Assembly: GCA_043777375.1 (NCBI GenBank) | Contig: JAYWHX010000016.1 | Span: 1-64,000 of the forward strand | Length of the DNA stretch: 64,000 nucleotides | Origin: TH-plancto1 sp043777375 | GTDB taxonomy: Bacteria > Planctomycetota > Planctomycetia > Planctomycetales > Planctomycetaceae | Reading direction: 5' to 3' | Shown here: piece by piece, positions 18,652 through 27,189 of the stretch | How positions within the stretch are numbered: position 1 is the stretch's first letter | Layout of the letters: each line of letters opens with the position of its first letter | Made by a program: the position numbers and the translations under genes | The notes under the pieces: model-generated | The model's input: the letters and a program-made list of their open reading frames with translations, nothing else | What the model was told of the DNA's origin: nothing | The model's database searches: none

Positions 18652-19167
18652 CTAGGCGGCGGGTTGATCGTTATCGGACTCTTCGGAGGACGAGTTGCCT
18701 CTCAGCAGTGCAATGCGCCCGGCCCGCACCATCTCGATGATGCCGAACGGACGAGTCGCCTCAATGAACGATTCGATTTTTTGTTCCTTGCCGGAGAGCT
18801 CCACCATCACATGATCGGCACTGACATCGACAATCCGACCTCGGAAAATGTCGACCAGTTCCTTCACTTGCGATCGAGTGCCGTTCTGCGTGCTGATCTT
18901 GATCAGCATCAGGTCGCGCTCGACAAACTCCTGATTGGAGTAGTCGATGACTTTCACGACCGTGACGATCTTCTCCAGCTGCTTGCGGATCTGATCGAGA
19001 ACGCGTGCATCCCCGGCCACGACAAACGTCATGCGAGAGAATTCAGGGTTCTCCGTCGCACCGACGGCCAGGCTTTCGATGTTGAATTCGCGCGAGGCCA
19101 GCATGCCGGAGATGTGTGCGAGCACTCCAGGCCGGTTCATCACCAGCGCGGAGAGAACGTGACGCAT
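18652..19167 (-). CDS. ilvN: Acetolactate synthase small (regulatory) subunit
   Basis: A 171-residue regulatory subunit of acetolactate synthase. The N-terminal ACT domain reads HVLSALVMNRPGVLAHISGM with the FNIESLAVG valine-sensing strand. The C-terminal domain carries FRGRIVDVSADHVMVELSG. It binds the catalytic subunit and confers feedback inhibition by valine. ATG at 19167 is preferred, with AGGA 8 bases upstream, over the open frame to 19329. It sits directly before ilvC. I looked for a leader peptide rich in Val/Leu/Ile or a T-box upstream and saw none. Confidence 0.95.
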   Translation of the reverse strand: MRHVLSALVMNRPGVLAHISGMLASREFNIESLAVGATENPEFSRMTFVVAGDARVLDQIRKQLEKIVTVVKVIDYSNQEFVERDLMLIKISTQNGTRSQVKELVDIFRGRIVDVSADHVMVELSGKEQKIESFIEATRPFGIIEMVRAGRIALLRGNSSSEESDNDQPAA

Positions 19168-19464
19168 GAGATCGTTCCTGCTGTCAAAATGGTCGAGATC
19201 GCGTCGGAAACGGAGGAGCCCGCGCGAAGCTCGCAGTCTATCCCTCCGGATGAGGGCATTCAACCGAGTCTGGTGTTCGCCAGCGGGCGAGGCGATTCTC
19301 AGGTAACCCACGTGAGGACGTTCATCCACTCGCTGGACAAGCTGACCACGCGCGGGATCCAGCGTCCAGACGGAGTAGCAAACCCAACGAAACCAACGTA
19401 AGCTCTGACTAAGAAACGCTATCGGAGCAGATAGCCACTTTTCCCCAGCTGTCTGCGGAACGAC

Positions 19465-20343
19465 ATGGAGATGTTCATGGCACGGGGTCTGGCATTTGAG
19501 CGTCCCGCTGGGAAAACGCTGTTATTCCTCGCATTGACCATGTCATGGACGCTCGCTCTCGTCGGCAGTTGGGCCGTGGCTCAAGATCCTGTGGCTCCGC
19601 CTGCCGCTGCGAACCCTTCGGTCGCACCAGCTGCTGCGACACCCGTCGTTAGTGAGCAGCCGGAAGACGAGACCGAAAGCTTCCTCGGCTGGCTTCACCG
19701 AGCCAGCGGATTCTTTGGGTACACGATCTTTTTGTGCTCGTTGATATTGGTTGCCGTCATCCTGCTGCTGTTCGTGCAACTGCGGAGGGATGTCATGCTG
19801 CCCCCGGCATTTATTGAGACCTTCGAATCCCGGCTCAACAATCAAGACTTTCAGGGAGCTTTTGAGACGGCCAAGGGGGACGACTCTGTCATCGCTCGGA
19901 TGCTGGCCGCCGGAATGAGCAAACTCAATCAAGGGCCAGACAAGGCACTGGAAGAGATGCAAGCAGTCGGCGACGAAGAATATATGTACATCGACCACAA
20001 GCTCGGCTACCTCGCCCTGATCGCAGCGATAGGCCCCATGCTCGGGCTACTGGGGACAGTGCAGGGCATGATTGTCTCCTTCGAGGTGATTGCTCGCAGC
20101 TCGACGACTCCCAAACCAAAGGATCTCGCGGTCGGGATTTCGATGGCCTTGGTGACGACTCTCGAAGGACTGGTCGTGGCGATCCCCGCGATGACGGCCA
20201 ACGCCTTGTTCAAAAACAGAGCGCAAATCTTGATGAACCAAATTGGCGTCGTCGCAACGGTCCTGATCGGCCGTTTTGCGGTTGCGAAGCCTGCCACTCG
20301 TCCCACCGGTGGCGGATCTCCTTCAGCGACCCCCGCAGCATAA
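19465..20343 (+). CDS. ExbB/TolQ-family proton channel protein
   Basis: A 292-residue MotA/TolQ/ExbB-family protein that forms the proton channel with ExbD-like partners. A signal-like N-terminal helix (LLFLALTMSWTLALVGSWAV) and an Ala/Pro linker precede three conserved helices: FFGYTIFLCSLILVAVILLL, then GYLALIAAIGPMLGLLGTVQ and ISMALVTTLEGLVVAIPAMT. The last two are the family's signature. The start is 19465 or the third in-frame ATG at 19477, which has GGAG just upstream. Two exbD-like genes follow, but no TonB-like gene is seen here. Confidence 0.9.
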   Translation: MEMFMARGLAFERPAGKTLLFLALTMSWTLALVGSWAVAQDPVAPPAAANPSVAPAAATPVVSEQPEDETESFLGWLHRASGFFGYTIFLCSLILVAVILLLFVQLRRDVMLPPAFIETFESRLNNQDFQGAFETAKGDDSVIARMLAAGMSKLNQGPDKALEEMQAVGDEEYMYIDHKLGYLALIAAIGPMLGLLGTVQGMIVSFEVIARSSTTPKPKDLAVGISMALVTTLEGLVVAIPAMTANALFKNRAQILMNQIGVVATVLIGRFAVAKPATRPTGGGSPSATPAA

Positions 20344-20380
20344 GCTGAGTCGTTCGGTTCCAGCGAAAGAGGCTGTGCTT

Positions 20381-20866
20381 ATGAAATTCAAATCGTCCGG
20401 TGGCGGCGGAGTGGTCGAACCCGACATGACTCCCATGATCGATGTCGTGTTCCAGCTCGTCACGTTTTTCATGATCATTACCAACTTTGAGCAGACCCAG
20501 GCGGATGAACGAGTGAAGCTGCCTGCCGATCAGCTGGCCAAGCCGCCTGCCATCGTCAAACGGGATGAGTTGATCGTCAACATCGGGTTCAAGCGCGACA
20601 CAGTGGGCTCTCTGTTGGATCCACAGCCTTTCGTGTTCTGGAACGGGGTCGATGTCCGTGTGGAGCAGATGCAGCCCAACTTTGAACGCGAGGCTCGTCT
20701 GACTTCGGCGAAGCATGGTCAGGACAAAATCAAAGACACGACCATCACAATTCGAGCCGATGCCGACACCCCGACGGGACTCGTGCAAGCGGTGATCAAG
20801 CTGGCTCAGGAATCAGGCTATGAGAGGTTCACACTCAAGTCGAACTCCGAGGACAAGGGGCCCTAG
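20381..20866 (+). CDS. ExbD/TolR-family protein 1
   Basis: A 161-residue ExbD-type protein. One N-terminal helix (PMIDVVFQLVTFFMIITNFE) carries the aspartate of the D-x-T-P-M-I-D-V-V-F motif that takes up protons. The rest is a periplasmic domain ending in VQAVIKLAQESGYERF. ATG at 20381 follows AGAGG by 8 bases. It is 37 bases after the exbB-like gene and should work with it, using proton flow to drive an outer-membrane process, presumably TonB-dependent or Tol-like transport. The middle of the periplasmic part (NIGFKRDTVGSLLDPQPFVF) is longer than in minimal ExbD. Confidence 0.88.
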   Translation: MKFKSSGGGGVVEPDMTPMIDVVFQLVTFFMIITNFEQTQADERVKLPADQLAKPPAIVKRDELIVNIGFKRDTVGSLLDPQPFVFWNGVDVRVEQMQPNFEREARLTSAKHGQDKIKDTTITIRADADTPTGLVQAVIKLAQESGYERFTLKSNSEDKGP

Positions 20867-20909
20867 CGCCTCGTCAACGCTCAGACTTGGAGTGAAGGCC
20901 AGCCCGCGA

Positions 20910-20991
20910 GGGAGGGCGAAGCTCCTGCTGAGCCGCGAGCCAGGGACGACGTTTTCTGTCACGCGCGGCTTGGCAGGAGCCTCGTCCTCCC
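20910..20991. repeat. Palindrome with GGCTCCTGCC-type arms
   Basis: Arms 20910-20937 and 20964-20991 are reverse complements at 24 of 28 positions (right arm CGCGGCTTGGCAGGAGCC then TCGTCCTCCC). It lies between the two exbD-like genes, inside an apparent operon, with a 26-base loop. It has no T-run. Confidence 0.8.
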
Positions 20992-21102
20992 GAAGGGGCG
21001 AACACCCGCATTTCGTGTTGACGAGGCACGAGACTGGCCCACTTAAGATTCAGCCGTGGGATGACTCCCTCAGCTGCCCCATTCAAACTGGTCGAGTGAA
21101 CG

Positions 21103-21597
21103 ATGGCTCAGCGAACCGACGGATTCGAAAAAATCAATGTGCCCATGGCACCTATGATTGACGTCGTTTTCCTGCTACTGATCTTCTTCATGTTGACGTT
21201 GAAGATCTCGGCCCCTGAGGGAGATTTCAATCTCAATCTGCCGCAGGGCTCGGGGGCTCTCACTGGCAAGCTGTCACCGCTCGATTTGAAAGTCCGCTTG
21301 CTGGCCAATCCCGATGGCACTTTGCAGCAGCTGCAGCTTGAGGGTGTCGATTTGGGGAATGATTTTCCGGGGGCGTTTGACCGGTTGAATCGTCAAGTCG
21401 AACAGCTTGTGGGCAGCGGCAGAGCATTCAGCGATGACCTGGAAGTGGAAATTGATGCCGATTTTGGGCTGCATTACATCTACGTGATGAAGGCGGTATC
21501 TTCCTGCTCTGGTCGGTTCAACTCTCGGACCGGGGGCCGCGTGACCTACATCGAGAAGATTAAGTTCGCCCAGCCACGTCCTCCGAGAGGTGAGTAA
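21103..21597 (+). CDS. ExbD/TolR-family protein 2
   Basis: A 164-residue second ExbD-type protein. The N-terminal helix PMAPMIDVVFLLLIFFMLTL carries the essential aspartate. The periplasmic domain differs from the first copy (FNLNLPQGSGALTG, then DLEVEIDADFGLHYIYVMKA). It begins 236 bases after the first exbD, a gap filled by a palindrome, so it may have separate expression. Paired, unlike ExbD proteins with one ExbB are common in planctomycetes and suggest a heteromeric channel. Function of the system is inferred from family only. Confidence 0.88.
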   Translation: MAQRTDGFEKINVPMAPMIDVVFLLLIFFMLTLKISAPEGDFNLNLPQGSGALTGKLSPLDLKVRLLANPDGTLQQLQLEGVDLGNDFPGAFDRLNRQVEQLVGSGRAFSDDLEVEIDADFGLHYIYVMKAVSSCSGRFNSRTGGRVTYIEKIKFAQPRPPRGE

Positions 21598-21789
21598 CCG
21601 AGGTCTTTCGGAGTCGGAAGCCCGACGCCAGTCGCACTGGTTTTCGCGTTTCGAATTGCCACTTCACCATCTCCCATCGCCTGATTCCAGGCACACCACA
21701 AGTTCGTTGTCTCGGCCAGTCTGCTCAGCCTGCCGGGTTTTAGAGTCCGTTCGGGGATCGTTCGACACCCACGGATGAGGAGTTGTTAC

Positions 21790-23043
21790 ATGTTTCGATG
21801 GTTCTGTGTCACCAGCTTGTGGGCTGTGTGTTGTGTGTGCGTATCGGCTGTCGTTCAAGCGGGAGAAGCCGCCGTCGTGGAATCGCGTCTCGACCTGTTT
21901 CGAGGCGGCGACGGGGCCTACGAGAAGTATCGCATCCCGGGCATCGTGGTCTCTGCCAAGGGGACGGTCATCGTCTACTGCGAGGGCCGCAGACGCTCCA
22001 GCAGCGACTGGGGGCCGATCGACATTCTACTGCGGCGCAGCACGGATGGCGGCCAGACATTCTCGTTGCCCGTCACCGTGGCCGATGTCCCCGGACCAAA
22101 GACGAAGAACCCCGTGGCCCTCCAACAAAATCTCGCTGTTGAGGGCGAGGTCACTTACAATAACCCTGTCATGATCGCCGAACCGGACGGCACCTTGCAC
22201 CTGCTCTTCTGTCTGGAATACCTGCGGTGCTTCATCACCCACAGCTCGGACGACGGGGTCACGTGGTGCCTCGCCGAGGAGATTACCCCTGCGTTTGAGC
22301 CATTCCGAGCGGAGTATGACTGGAAGGTCCTCGCGACCGGACCGGGACATGGCATCGCGATGACCTCGGGACGGCTCGTCGTTCCAGTCTGGCTGTCCAC
22401 CGGAACCGGAGGCCACGCGCATCGCCCGTCAGCGGTGTCCCTCATTGCCAGCGATGACCACGGTCGCAGCTGGATGCGCGGGCCAATAATCGTGGGAACC
22501 ACCGAGGAGACACTCAATCCCAGCGAGACAGTCGCCGCAGAACTCAGCGACGGGAGCTTGCTGCTGAGCATTCGCAACGAATCGATTCGGCACCGCCGGT
22601 TGGTCACGCGCAGCCCGAATGGGTTCGATGGCTGGTCCGCTCCGGTGTTTCATCTGCACCTGTTTGAGCCGATTTGTATGGCGGGCCTGCTGGGCGTGCG
22701 CTGCGAGAACCGTGTCCATCTGCTGCACACGGGGCCCGACTCTACCGACGTCGCGCCGCCATCTCCCCCAGCGCACGAAGTCGTTCAAGGGAGCGGCAAG
22801 TCACTCCCCCGGCGAAATCTGTCGCTCCAGGTTAGCCGCGACGAAGGGGCGAATTGGTCCCCCCGCGTAGTCTTGGAACCCGGTGTTTCCGGGTACAGCG
22901 ATCTCGCCTTTCACCCCGACGGTTCGGTCCTGTGCTTCTTCGAGTCGGGAGGCAAAGATGCCGACGGAAAAGACCAGAGCGGCCAGCTGACCCTGCTGCG
23001 GATGAAATTGCAGGCGATCCTGGATGCGACCCGTCCTCGGTAA
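21790..23043 (+). CDS. Exported sialidase-family glycosidase
   Basis: A 417-residue exo-alpha-sialidase-like protein. A signal peptide (FCVTSLWAVCCVCVSAVVQA) is followed by a six-bladed-propeller sequence with YRIPG (the first arginine of the family's triad) and four Asp-box turns: STDGGQTF, SSDDGVTW, ASDDHGRSW and SRDEGANW. LLLSIRNES holds a second arginine, and SGYSDLAFHPDGSV is the usual tyrosine segment. Such enzymes remove sialic acids or related sugars from glycans. ATG at 21790 has GAGGAG 6 bases upstream. It stands alone after the ExbB-ExbD genes. Confidence 0.87.
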   Translation: MFRWFCVTSLWAVCCVCVSAVVQAGEAAVVESRLDLFRGGDGAYEKYRIPGIVVSAKGTVIVYCEGRRRSSSDWGPIDILLRRSTDGGQTFSLPVTVADVPGPKTKNPVALQQNLAVEGEVTYNNPVMIAEPDGTLHLLFCLEYLRCFITHSSDDGVTWCLAEEITPAFEPFRAEYDWKVLATGPGHGIAMTSGRLVVPVWLSTGTGGHAHRPSAVSLIASDDHGRSWMRGPIIVGTTEETLNPSETVAAELSDGSLLLSIRNESIRHRRLVTRSPNGFDGWSAPVFHLHLFEPICMAGLLGVRCENRVHLLHTGPDSTDVAPPSPPAHEVVQGSGKSLPRRNLSLQVSRDEGANWSPRVVLEPGVSGYSDLAFHPDGSVLCFFESGGKDADGKDQSGQLTLLRMKLQAILDATRPR

Positions 23044-23142
23044 TGGAGTGACGCGACGAGCTGAACGTGTGCAAAAGACCGCGTACATCCGGTGTCTCCC
23101 TGGCAAGGCAGCACCGTGCCCCAGCGTATTCCGGAGCGTCAA

Positions 23143-23439
23143 ATGTGGATCTCAGAAAACCATCAACTGGGTGTCAAAGCGTGCAGTCCACTCGCCTGGT
23201 GGCTGCTGGCGATTCACCCGCTGCCATGGACCGGAGCTTTTATTTCGGTCCTTGGCGGGAGCATGAACGCTCTATTCTCCCTCTCGTGGAGAGTCGGAAT
23301 CCCTTGGCTTGTTTCAGGCATTCTATTCGCTCTGTTGGGCTGGTTCGGCCCCAAGCTGGCGATGTCGCTCCTCTCTCGACGGGGGTTCGTGTACGACACC
23401 TCGAATGATCAGGGTTACTGGAAGGGGCAGCCACATTGA
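23143..23439 (+). CDS. Small hypothetical membrane protein
   Basis: A 98-residue protein that I do not recognise. There are hydrophobic segments around SPLAWWLLAIHPLPWTGAFI and VGIPWLVSGILFALLGWF, with a charged C-terminus (DTSNDQGYWKGQPH). ATG at 23143 has GGAG 7 bases upstream, which favours a real gene. Against this, the reading frame lies in a spacer between the sialidase and the convergent pnp gene, and another short frame follows it at once. It could be a decayed remnant. No domain is visible. Confidence 0.45.
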   Translation: MWISENHQLGVKACSPLAWWLLAIHPLPWTGAFISVLGGSMNALFSLSWRVGIPWLVSGILFALLGWFGPKLAMSLLSRRGFVYDTSNDQGYWKGQPH

Positions 23440-23591
23440 GATCAGGGAATGCACGTCAGGGTTGGCCATGACCAATCCAGACGACGAACGATATTTCCAG
23501 CTGGATGCCGACATGTTGGATTTGTACCGTGAGGGTTCCCGGTGAGTGGCTTGAATCGCTCGTGATCCTGTGCGAATTCTCTGATCCATCC

Positions 23592-23625
23592 AAAAGAAAA
23601 ACGCCTCGCGATTGCGAGGCGTTTT
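23592..23625 (-). terminator. Intrinsic terminator of rpsO-pnp
   Basis: A perfect 12-bp stem (AAAACGCCTCGC and its complement, 23598-23609 with 23614-23625) and a 4-base loop. On the minus strand it is followed by TTTTTCTTTTG. It starts 22 bases after the pnp stop codon. Confidence 0.9.
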
Positions 23626-23646
23626 CCGTCAGTTCACATCGAGTGA

Positions 23647-26346
23647 CTAGCGATCGTTGCGATCGCGTCCACGGTCACCGCCGCGATCCCGGTCGGAACC
23701 TCGGTCGTTGCCACGATCTGGGGCTGGGCCGCGATCACGATCGCTGCCTCGGTCGGACGATGGTCCACGATCACGGTCCCGGTCGCTGCCACGATCAGGG
23801 GCTGGCCCGCGATCACGGTCTCCCCCACGGTCACTGGCAGGGGCACGGTCGCGGTCATAACCACGGTCGCGGTCGGAGCCACGATCCGGTGCTGGTCCGC
23901 GATCACGGTCCCGGTCGCTGCCGCGATCAGGAGCTGGTCCACGATCTCGGTCACCACCACGGTCACTGGCTGGGGCACGATCCCGGTCGCGATCGCCGCC
24001 ACGGTCCGGAGCAGGCCCACGATCACGGTCGGAACCGCGATCAGGAGCTGGACCACGGTCCCGGTCGGAACCACGATCCGGAGCTGGTCCGCGATCACGA
24101 TCACCGCCGCCACGAGGGCCGCGATCATCACGTGGTGGACGTTCGCTACCACGGTCGCCGCCGTCACGGGTCGGACGCTCGGTCCGCTCTGGGCGTTCCG
24201 TTCGTTCTGGGCGCTCGCCACCTTCCGCAGCTGGAGGAGCTTCGGTTGGTCCGCCGTTCCGCTCGATCAGGACAGCCTTATGGGACAGCTTGACGCGGTT
24301 CTGGTCGTCGACGGCGATGACCTTCACTTCGAGCTTGTCGCCGACCTTGCAGACATCGCCGACCGACTTCACGAAGCCTTCAGCGAGTTCGCTGATGTGG
24401 CAGAGTCCGTCCTTGCCCGGAGCGATTTCGACGAATGCTCCGAAGTCCTTGATCGAGCTGACCGTACCGTTGTAGATACGACCGACCTTGATCTCTTCAG
24501 CGATTGCTTCCACACGAGCCAGAGCGTCTTCGCAACCGACCTTGTTCGTTCCGGAGATCAGCACCTTGCCGTCGTCGGTCACGTCGATTTGCGACTTGGT
24601 CTGCTCCTGAATCGCGCGGATATTCTTTCCGCCCGGTCCAATTAACAGGCCGATCTTCTCGGGATCGATCTTCGTCTGAAGGATACGCGGTGCGTAGTCA
24701 GAGATTTCCGGGCGCGGACGACGAATCGCACTCAGCATCATGCGAAGCAGTTCGAGTCGAGCATCACGAGCAGCGGCCAGCGTCGCTCGGATGATCTCTT
24801 CGTTGATGCCGTCGATCTTGAGATCGAGCTGGATTCCGGTGATCCCCTTCTGGGAACCGGCGATCTTGAAGTCCATGTCGCCGAAATGATCTTCGTCGCC
24901 CATGATGTCGGTCAGCAGCACGTACTTGCTGCCTTCCTTGACCAGACCGATCGAGATCCCAGCCACCGGCTGTTGAATCGGCACGCCAGCGTCCATCAGG
25001 CTCAGCGTGCCACCGCACACCGAGGCCATCGAGCTGGAACCGTTCGATTCGGTGATGTCCGAGATCAAGCGGATCGTGTAGGGGAACTGCTCAGACTTCG
25101 GCAGCACCCACTGAATCGACCGCTCAGCGAGAGCACCGTGGCCGATTTCCCGGCGACCTGGTCCCCGAATCGGCTTGCATTCGCCCACCGAGTAGGACGG
25201 GAAGTTGTAATCGAGCATGAACGGCTTGGCGAACTCGCCGAACAGTCCATCCGACTTCTGCTGATCGCGAACTGTACCGAGAACCACAGTACACACCGAC
25301 TGGGTTTCCCCGCGGGTGAAGACTGCCGAGCCGTGAACGCGAGGCAGAACCTGCACCTGGCAATCGACAGCACGCAGATCACTCGGACCACGACCATCGA
25401 GCCGCTTGCCCGACAGGGTCAGATCGCGGCACGCCTGATGATCAACGGCCGAGACCGCATCCTTCAGCTGCTGCAAGGTCCGGCCATCGGCCAGCTCTGT
25501 CGCACCATTGGCGAAGTACTTGTCGACCAAGCCCTGCTTGACCACTCCCGCAGCTGCGGAACGTTCCTTCTTCTTGGGGTTGGAACGAGCCTGGCACAGT
25601 CGGTCGTAGGCTTCCGACTTGACCTGATCGAGGAAGGGGTTCTTGGGCGCAGCCTTGTACGGCACTTTCGTCTTGCCGGCCTTTTCGACGAGTTCGAGCT
25701 GCATGTCGCAGATCTCGATGATCGCCTTGTGGCCAAACATCAGGGCGTCAGCCATCAGATCTTCTGGCAGCTGATCTCCGAAGCCTTCGATCATGAGGAT
25801 CGAATCGAGGCTACCAGCGACGATCAAGTCCAGGCGAGACACTGCAACCTGCTGGACCGTTGGGAAGAGGACGAACTGGTCGTCGATCAAACCCACGCGA
25901 ACACCGGCAATTGGACCACTGAACGGCAGCGGCGAAACCGACAGAGCGGCACTGCCCCCGGTGATCGACCAGACGTCGGGATCGTTCTGCCCGTCGCAGG
26001 CCAACACGTTGGCCATGACCTGGACTTCTTCGATGTACCCCTCGGGGAACAGCGGGCGAATCGGTCGGTCAGTCAGACGGGAAGTCAGAACTTCTTTCTG
26101 AGTCGGGCGACCTTCGCGTTTCAGAAACCCGCCAGGAAACTTTCCAGCTGCGGCGAGCCGCTCCCGGTAGTCGCAGGTGAGGGGGAAGAAGTCAGTGCCG
26201 GGCCGCGAGGGCCCATTCTGAGCAGCAACAAAAACAGCCGTCTCACCAAATTGGACGAGAACGGCTCCGGCGGCCTGCTTGGCCCATTCACCTGTCGTAA
26301 TTGTCAGCGTACGACCCGCGATTTGACGTTGAACAGAGACCTTCAC
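23647..26346 (-). CDS. pnp: Polyribonucleotide nucleotidyltransferase with repeat tail
   Basis: An 899-residue PNPase, the phosphate-dependent 3'-to-5' RNA exonuclease. Order: first RNase PH domain (about 1-145), helical domain, second RNase PH domain with FMLDYNFPSYSVGE and DITESNGSSSMASVCGG, KH domain (KIGLLIGPGGKNIRAIQEQT), and S1 domain (GRIYNGTVSSIKDFGAFVEI). Ordinary PNPases end soon after S1, at about 700-710 residues. Here about 200 more residues follow, rich in Arg, Asp, Gly and Pro, as repeats of G-S-D-R-D-R-G-P-A-P-D-R. GTG at 26346 is preferred (AAAGG 9 bases upstream). rpsO lies upstream, the usual rpsO-pnp order. Confidence 0.96.
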   Translation of the reverse strand: MKVSVQRQIAGRTLTITTGEWAKQAAGAVLVQFGETAVFVAAQNGPSRPGTDFFPLTCDYRERLAAAGKFPGGFLKREGRPTQKEVLTSRLTDRPIRPLFPEGYIEEVQVMANVLACDGQNDPDVWSITGGSAALSVSPLPFSGPIAGVRVGLIDDQFVLFPTVQQVAVSRLDLIVAGSLDSILMIEGFGDQLPEDLMADALMFGHKAIIEICDMQLELVEKAGKTKVPYKAAPKNPFLDQVKSEAYDRLCQARSNPKKKERSAAAGVVKQGLVDKYFANGATELADGRTLQQLKDAVSAVDHQACRDLTLSGKRLDGRGPSDLRAVDCQVQVLPRVHGSAVFTRGETQSVCTVVLGTVRDQQKSDGLFGEFAKPFMLDYNFPSYSVGECKPIRGPGRREIGHGALAERSIQWVLPKSEQFPYTIRLISDITESNGSSSMASVCGGTLSLMDAGVPIQQPVAGISIGLVKEGSKYVLLTDIMGDEDHFGDMDFKIAGSQKGITGIQLDLKIDGINEEIIRATLAAARDARLELLRMMLSAIRRPRPEISDYAPRILQTKIDPEKIGLLIGPGGKNIRAIQEQTKSQIDVTDDGKVLISGTNKVGCEDALARVEAIAEEIKVGRIYNGTVSSIKDFGAFVEIAPGKDGLCHISELAEGFVKSVGDVCKVGDKLEVKVIAVDDQNRVKLSHKAVLIERNGGPTEAPPAAEGGERPERTERPERTERPTRDGGDRGSERPPRDDRGPRGGGDRDRGPAPDRGSDRDRGPAPDRGSDRDRGPAPDRGGDRDRDRAPASDRGGDRDRGPAPDRGSDRDRDRGPAPDRGSDRDRGYDRDRAPASDRGGDRDRGPAPDRGSDRDRDRGPSSDRGSDRDRGPAPDRGNDRGSDRDRGGDRGRDRNDR
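23650..24130 (-). repeat. Tandem 30-42 bp repeats coding PNPase tail
   Basis: The coding DNA of the PNPase tail is a chain of about a dozen near copies of a 36-base unit (peptide GSDRDRGPAPDR), with unit lengths varying in steps of whole codons. All variants keep the reading frame. This kind of tract changes length by slippage or recombination. Confidence 0.85.
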
Positions 26347-26588
26347 TGGGTGCAACCTTTTACAACGAAGAAAACAATCGACTTAGACAAAACCCTGCCA
26401 CGACCCGACCCGACACCGACACCAACGCCGACTCAATTCACGACAGACGGGCGGAAAGCCGAACAGATCCGCCCTGGACGATTCGCCTGAGTTGGGTCAT
26501 GCCAAAGCGCCCACACGGGGAGGAGCCACTCGCTCCACCCCCGGCATGAAAATCCCAATCACCCGACGATCGCCAACAACTGCTGCGA

Positions 26589-26858
26589 CTACTTACGCAG
26601 CCCCAAGCGACCAATCAGCTCGACGTAGCTAGCCGGCTTAACCCGGCGCAGATACTCCAGCAGACTACGACGCTTGCTCACCATCTGCAGCAGACCACGA
26701 CGGCCTGCATGGTCCTTCATCTGACGCTTCAGATGCAGGGTCAACTCATTGATTCGTGAGGTCAGGACCGCAACCTGGACTTCGGGAGAACCCGTGTCCT
26801 TCTCGTCGCGGCGGTACTCTTGAATCACCTGAGTCTTACGTTCATTCGTGATGGACAT
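26589..26858 (-). CDS. rpsO: 30S ribosomal protein S15
   Basis: An 89-residue S15 of normal length, an early-binding 30S protein. The family hallmarks are present: DTGSPEVQVAVLTSRINELT, LHLKRQMKDHAGRRGLL and the C-terminal RRSLLEYLRRVKPASYVELI. ATG at 26858 gives MSITNERKTQVIQEY, the usual N-terminus. The open frame to 26912 adds 18 unconserved residues. It precedes pnp by 242 bases. In many bacteria PNPase controls its own message in this interval, but I see no clear stem to support that here. Confidence 0.97.
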   Translation of the reverse strand: MSITNERKTQVIQEYRRDEKDTGSPEVQVAVLTSRINELTLHLKRQMKDHAGRRGLLQMVSKRRSLLEYLRRVKPASYVELIGRLGLRK

Positions 26859-27189
26859 GTTCGAAATTCCTCTCCGACCCCGCAGCTCATCGCCGCTGGG
26901 ACTGGAAACCATTGGTTCTCACAGACTGTGAACAGCTGTGTATGGTAGCCGGGTCGTGGAGAGTTGCAATCGAGGAGGAAGTACAGAGTACGTTACAAAT
27001 GTTTACATCTCCATTTGAGAGTCGCTTGATTGTTGTTTGGAGGTCCTCAAGGGACTGATTGTGATCAGATCTGCTTCTTGAGTGATCGGCGGGCCGGGCT
27101 GAGCCTCGTGTTGACGGAAACGAAACAGTAATCTCCGATGCGATGTGTGGGCAAATTTCTGTCGTGTCTTCTTTAACAAGGTGAATCCC
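26859..27189. other. Divergent spacer, rpsO and exported protein
   Basis: This 331-base region between divergent genes should hold promoters for both. It is AT-richer near 26985-27060. I see no gene, repeat or named RNA in it. AAGGTG at 27179-27184 is the ribosome binding site of the next gene. Confidence 0.4.

Noticed and set aside
19168..19464. Possible T-box or leader-peptide control of ilvN-ilvC
   Set aside because: I looked for a Val/Leu/Ile-rich leader, T-box motif or terminator-antiterminator pair and saw none.
23468..23545. 25-codon frame starting MTNPDDERYF
   Set aside because: Too short, with no clear ribosome binding site. It may be a remnant.
23650..24130. Regular repeats that might be a CRISPR array
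   Set aside because: Units are contiguous, translate in frame as part of PNPase and have no spacers, so this is a coding minisatellite.
24886..26490. Long frame on the plus strand over pnp (534 codons)
   Set aside because: Shadow of pnp on the other strand, with no domain, and it runs past the pnp start.
26859..27189. PNPase autoregulatory stem near rpsO-pnp
   Set aside because: Autoregulation is known in other bacteria, but no clear long stem was found here or in 26347-26588.
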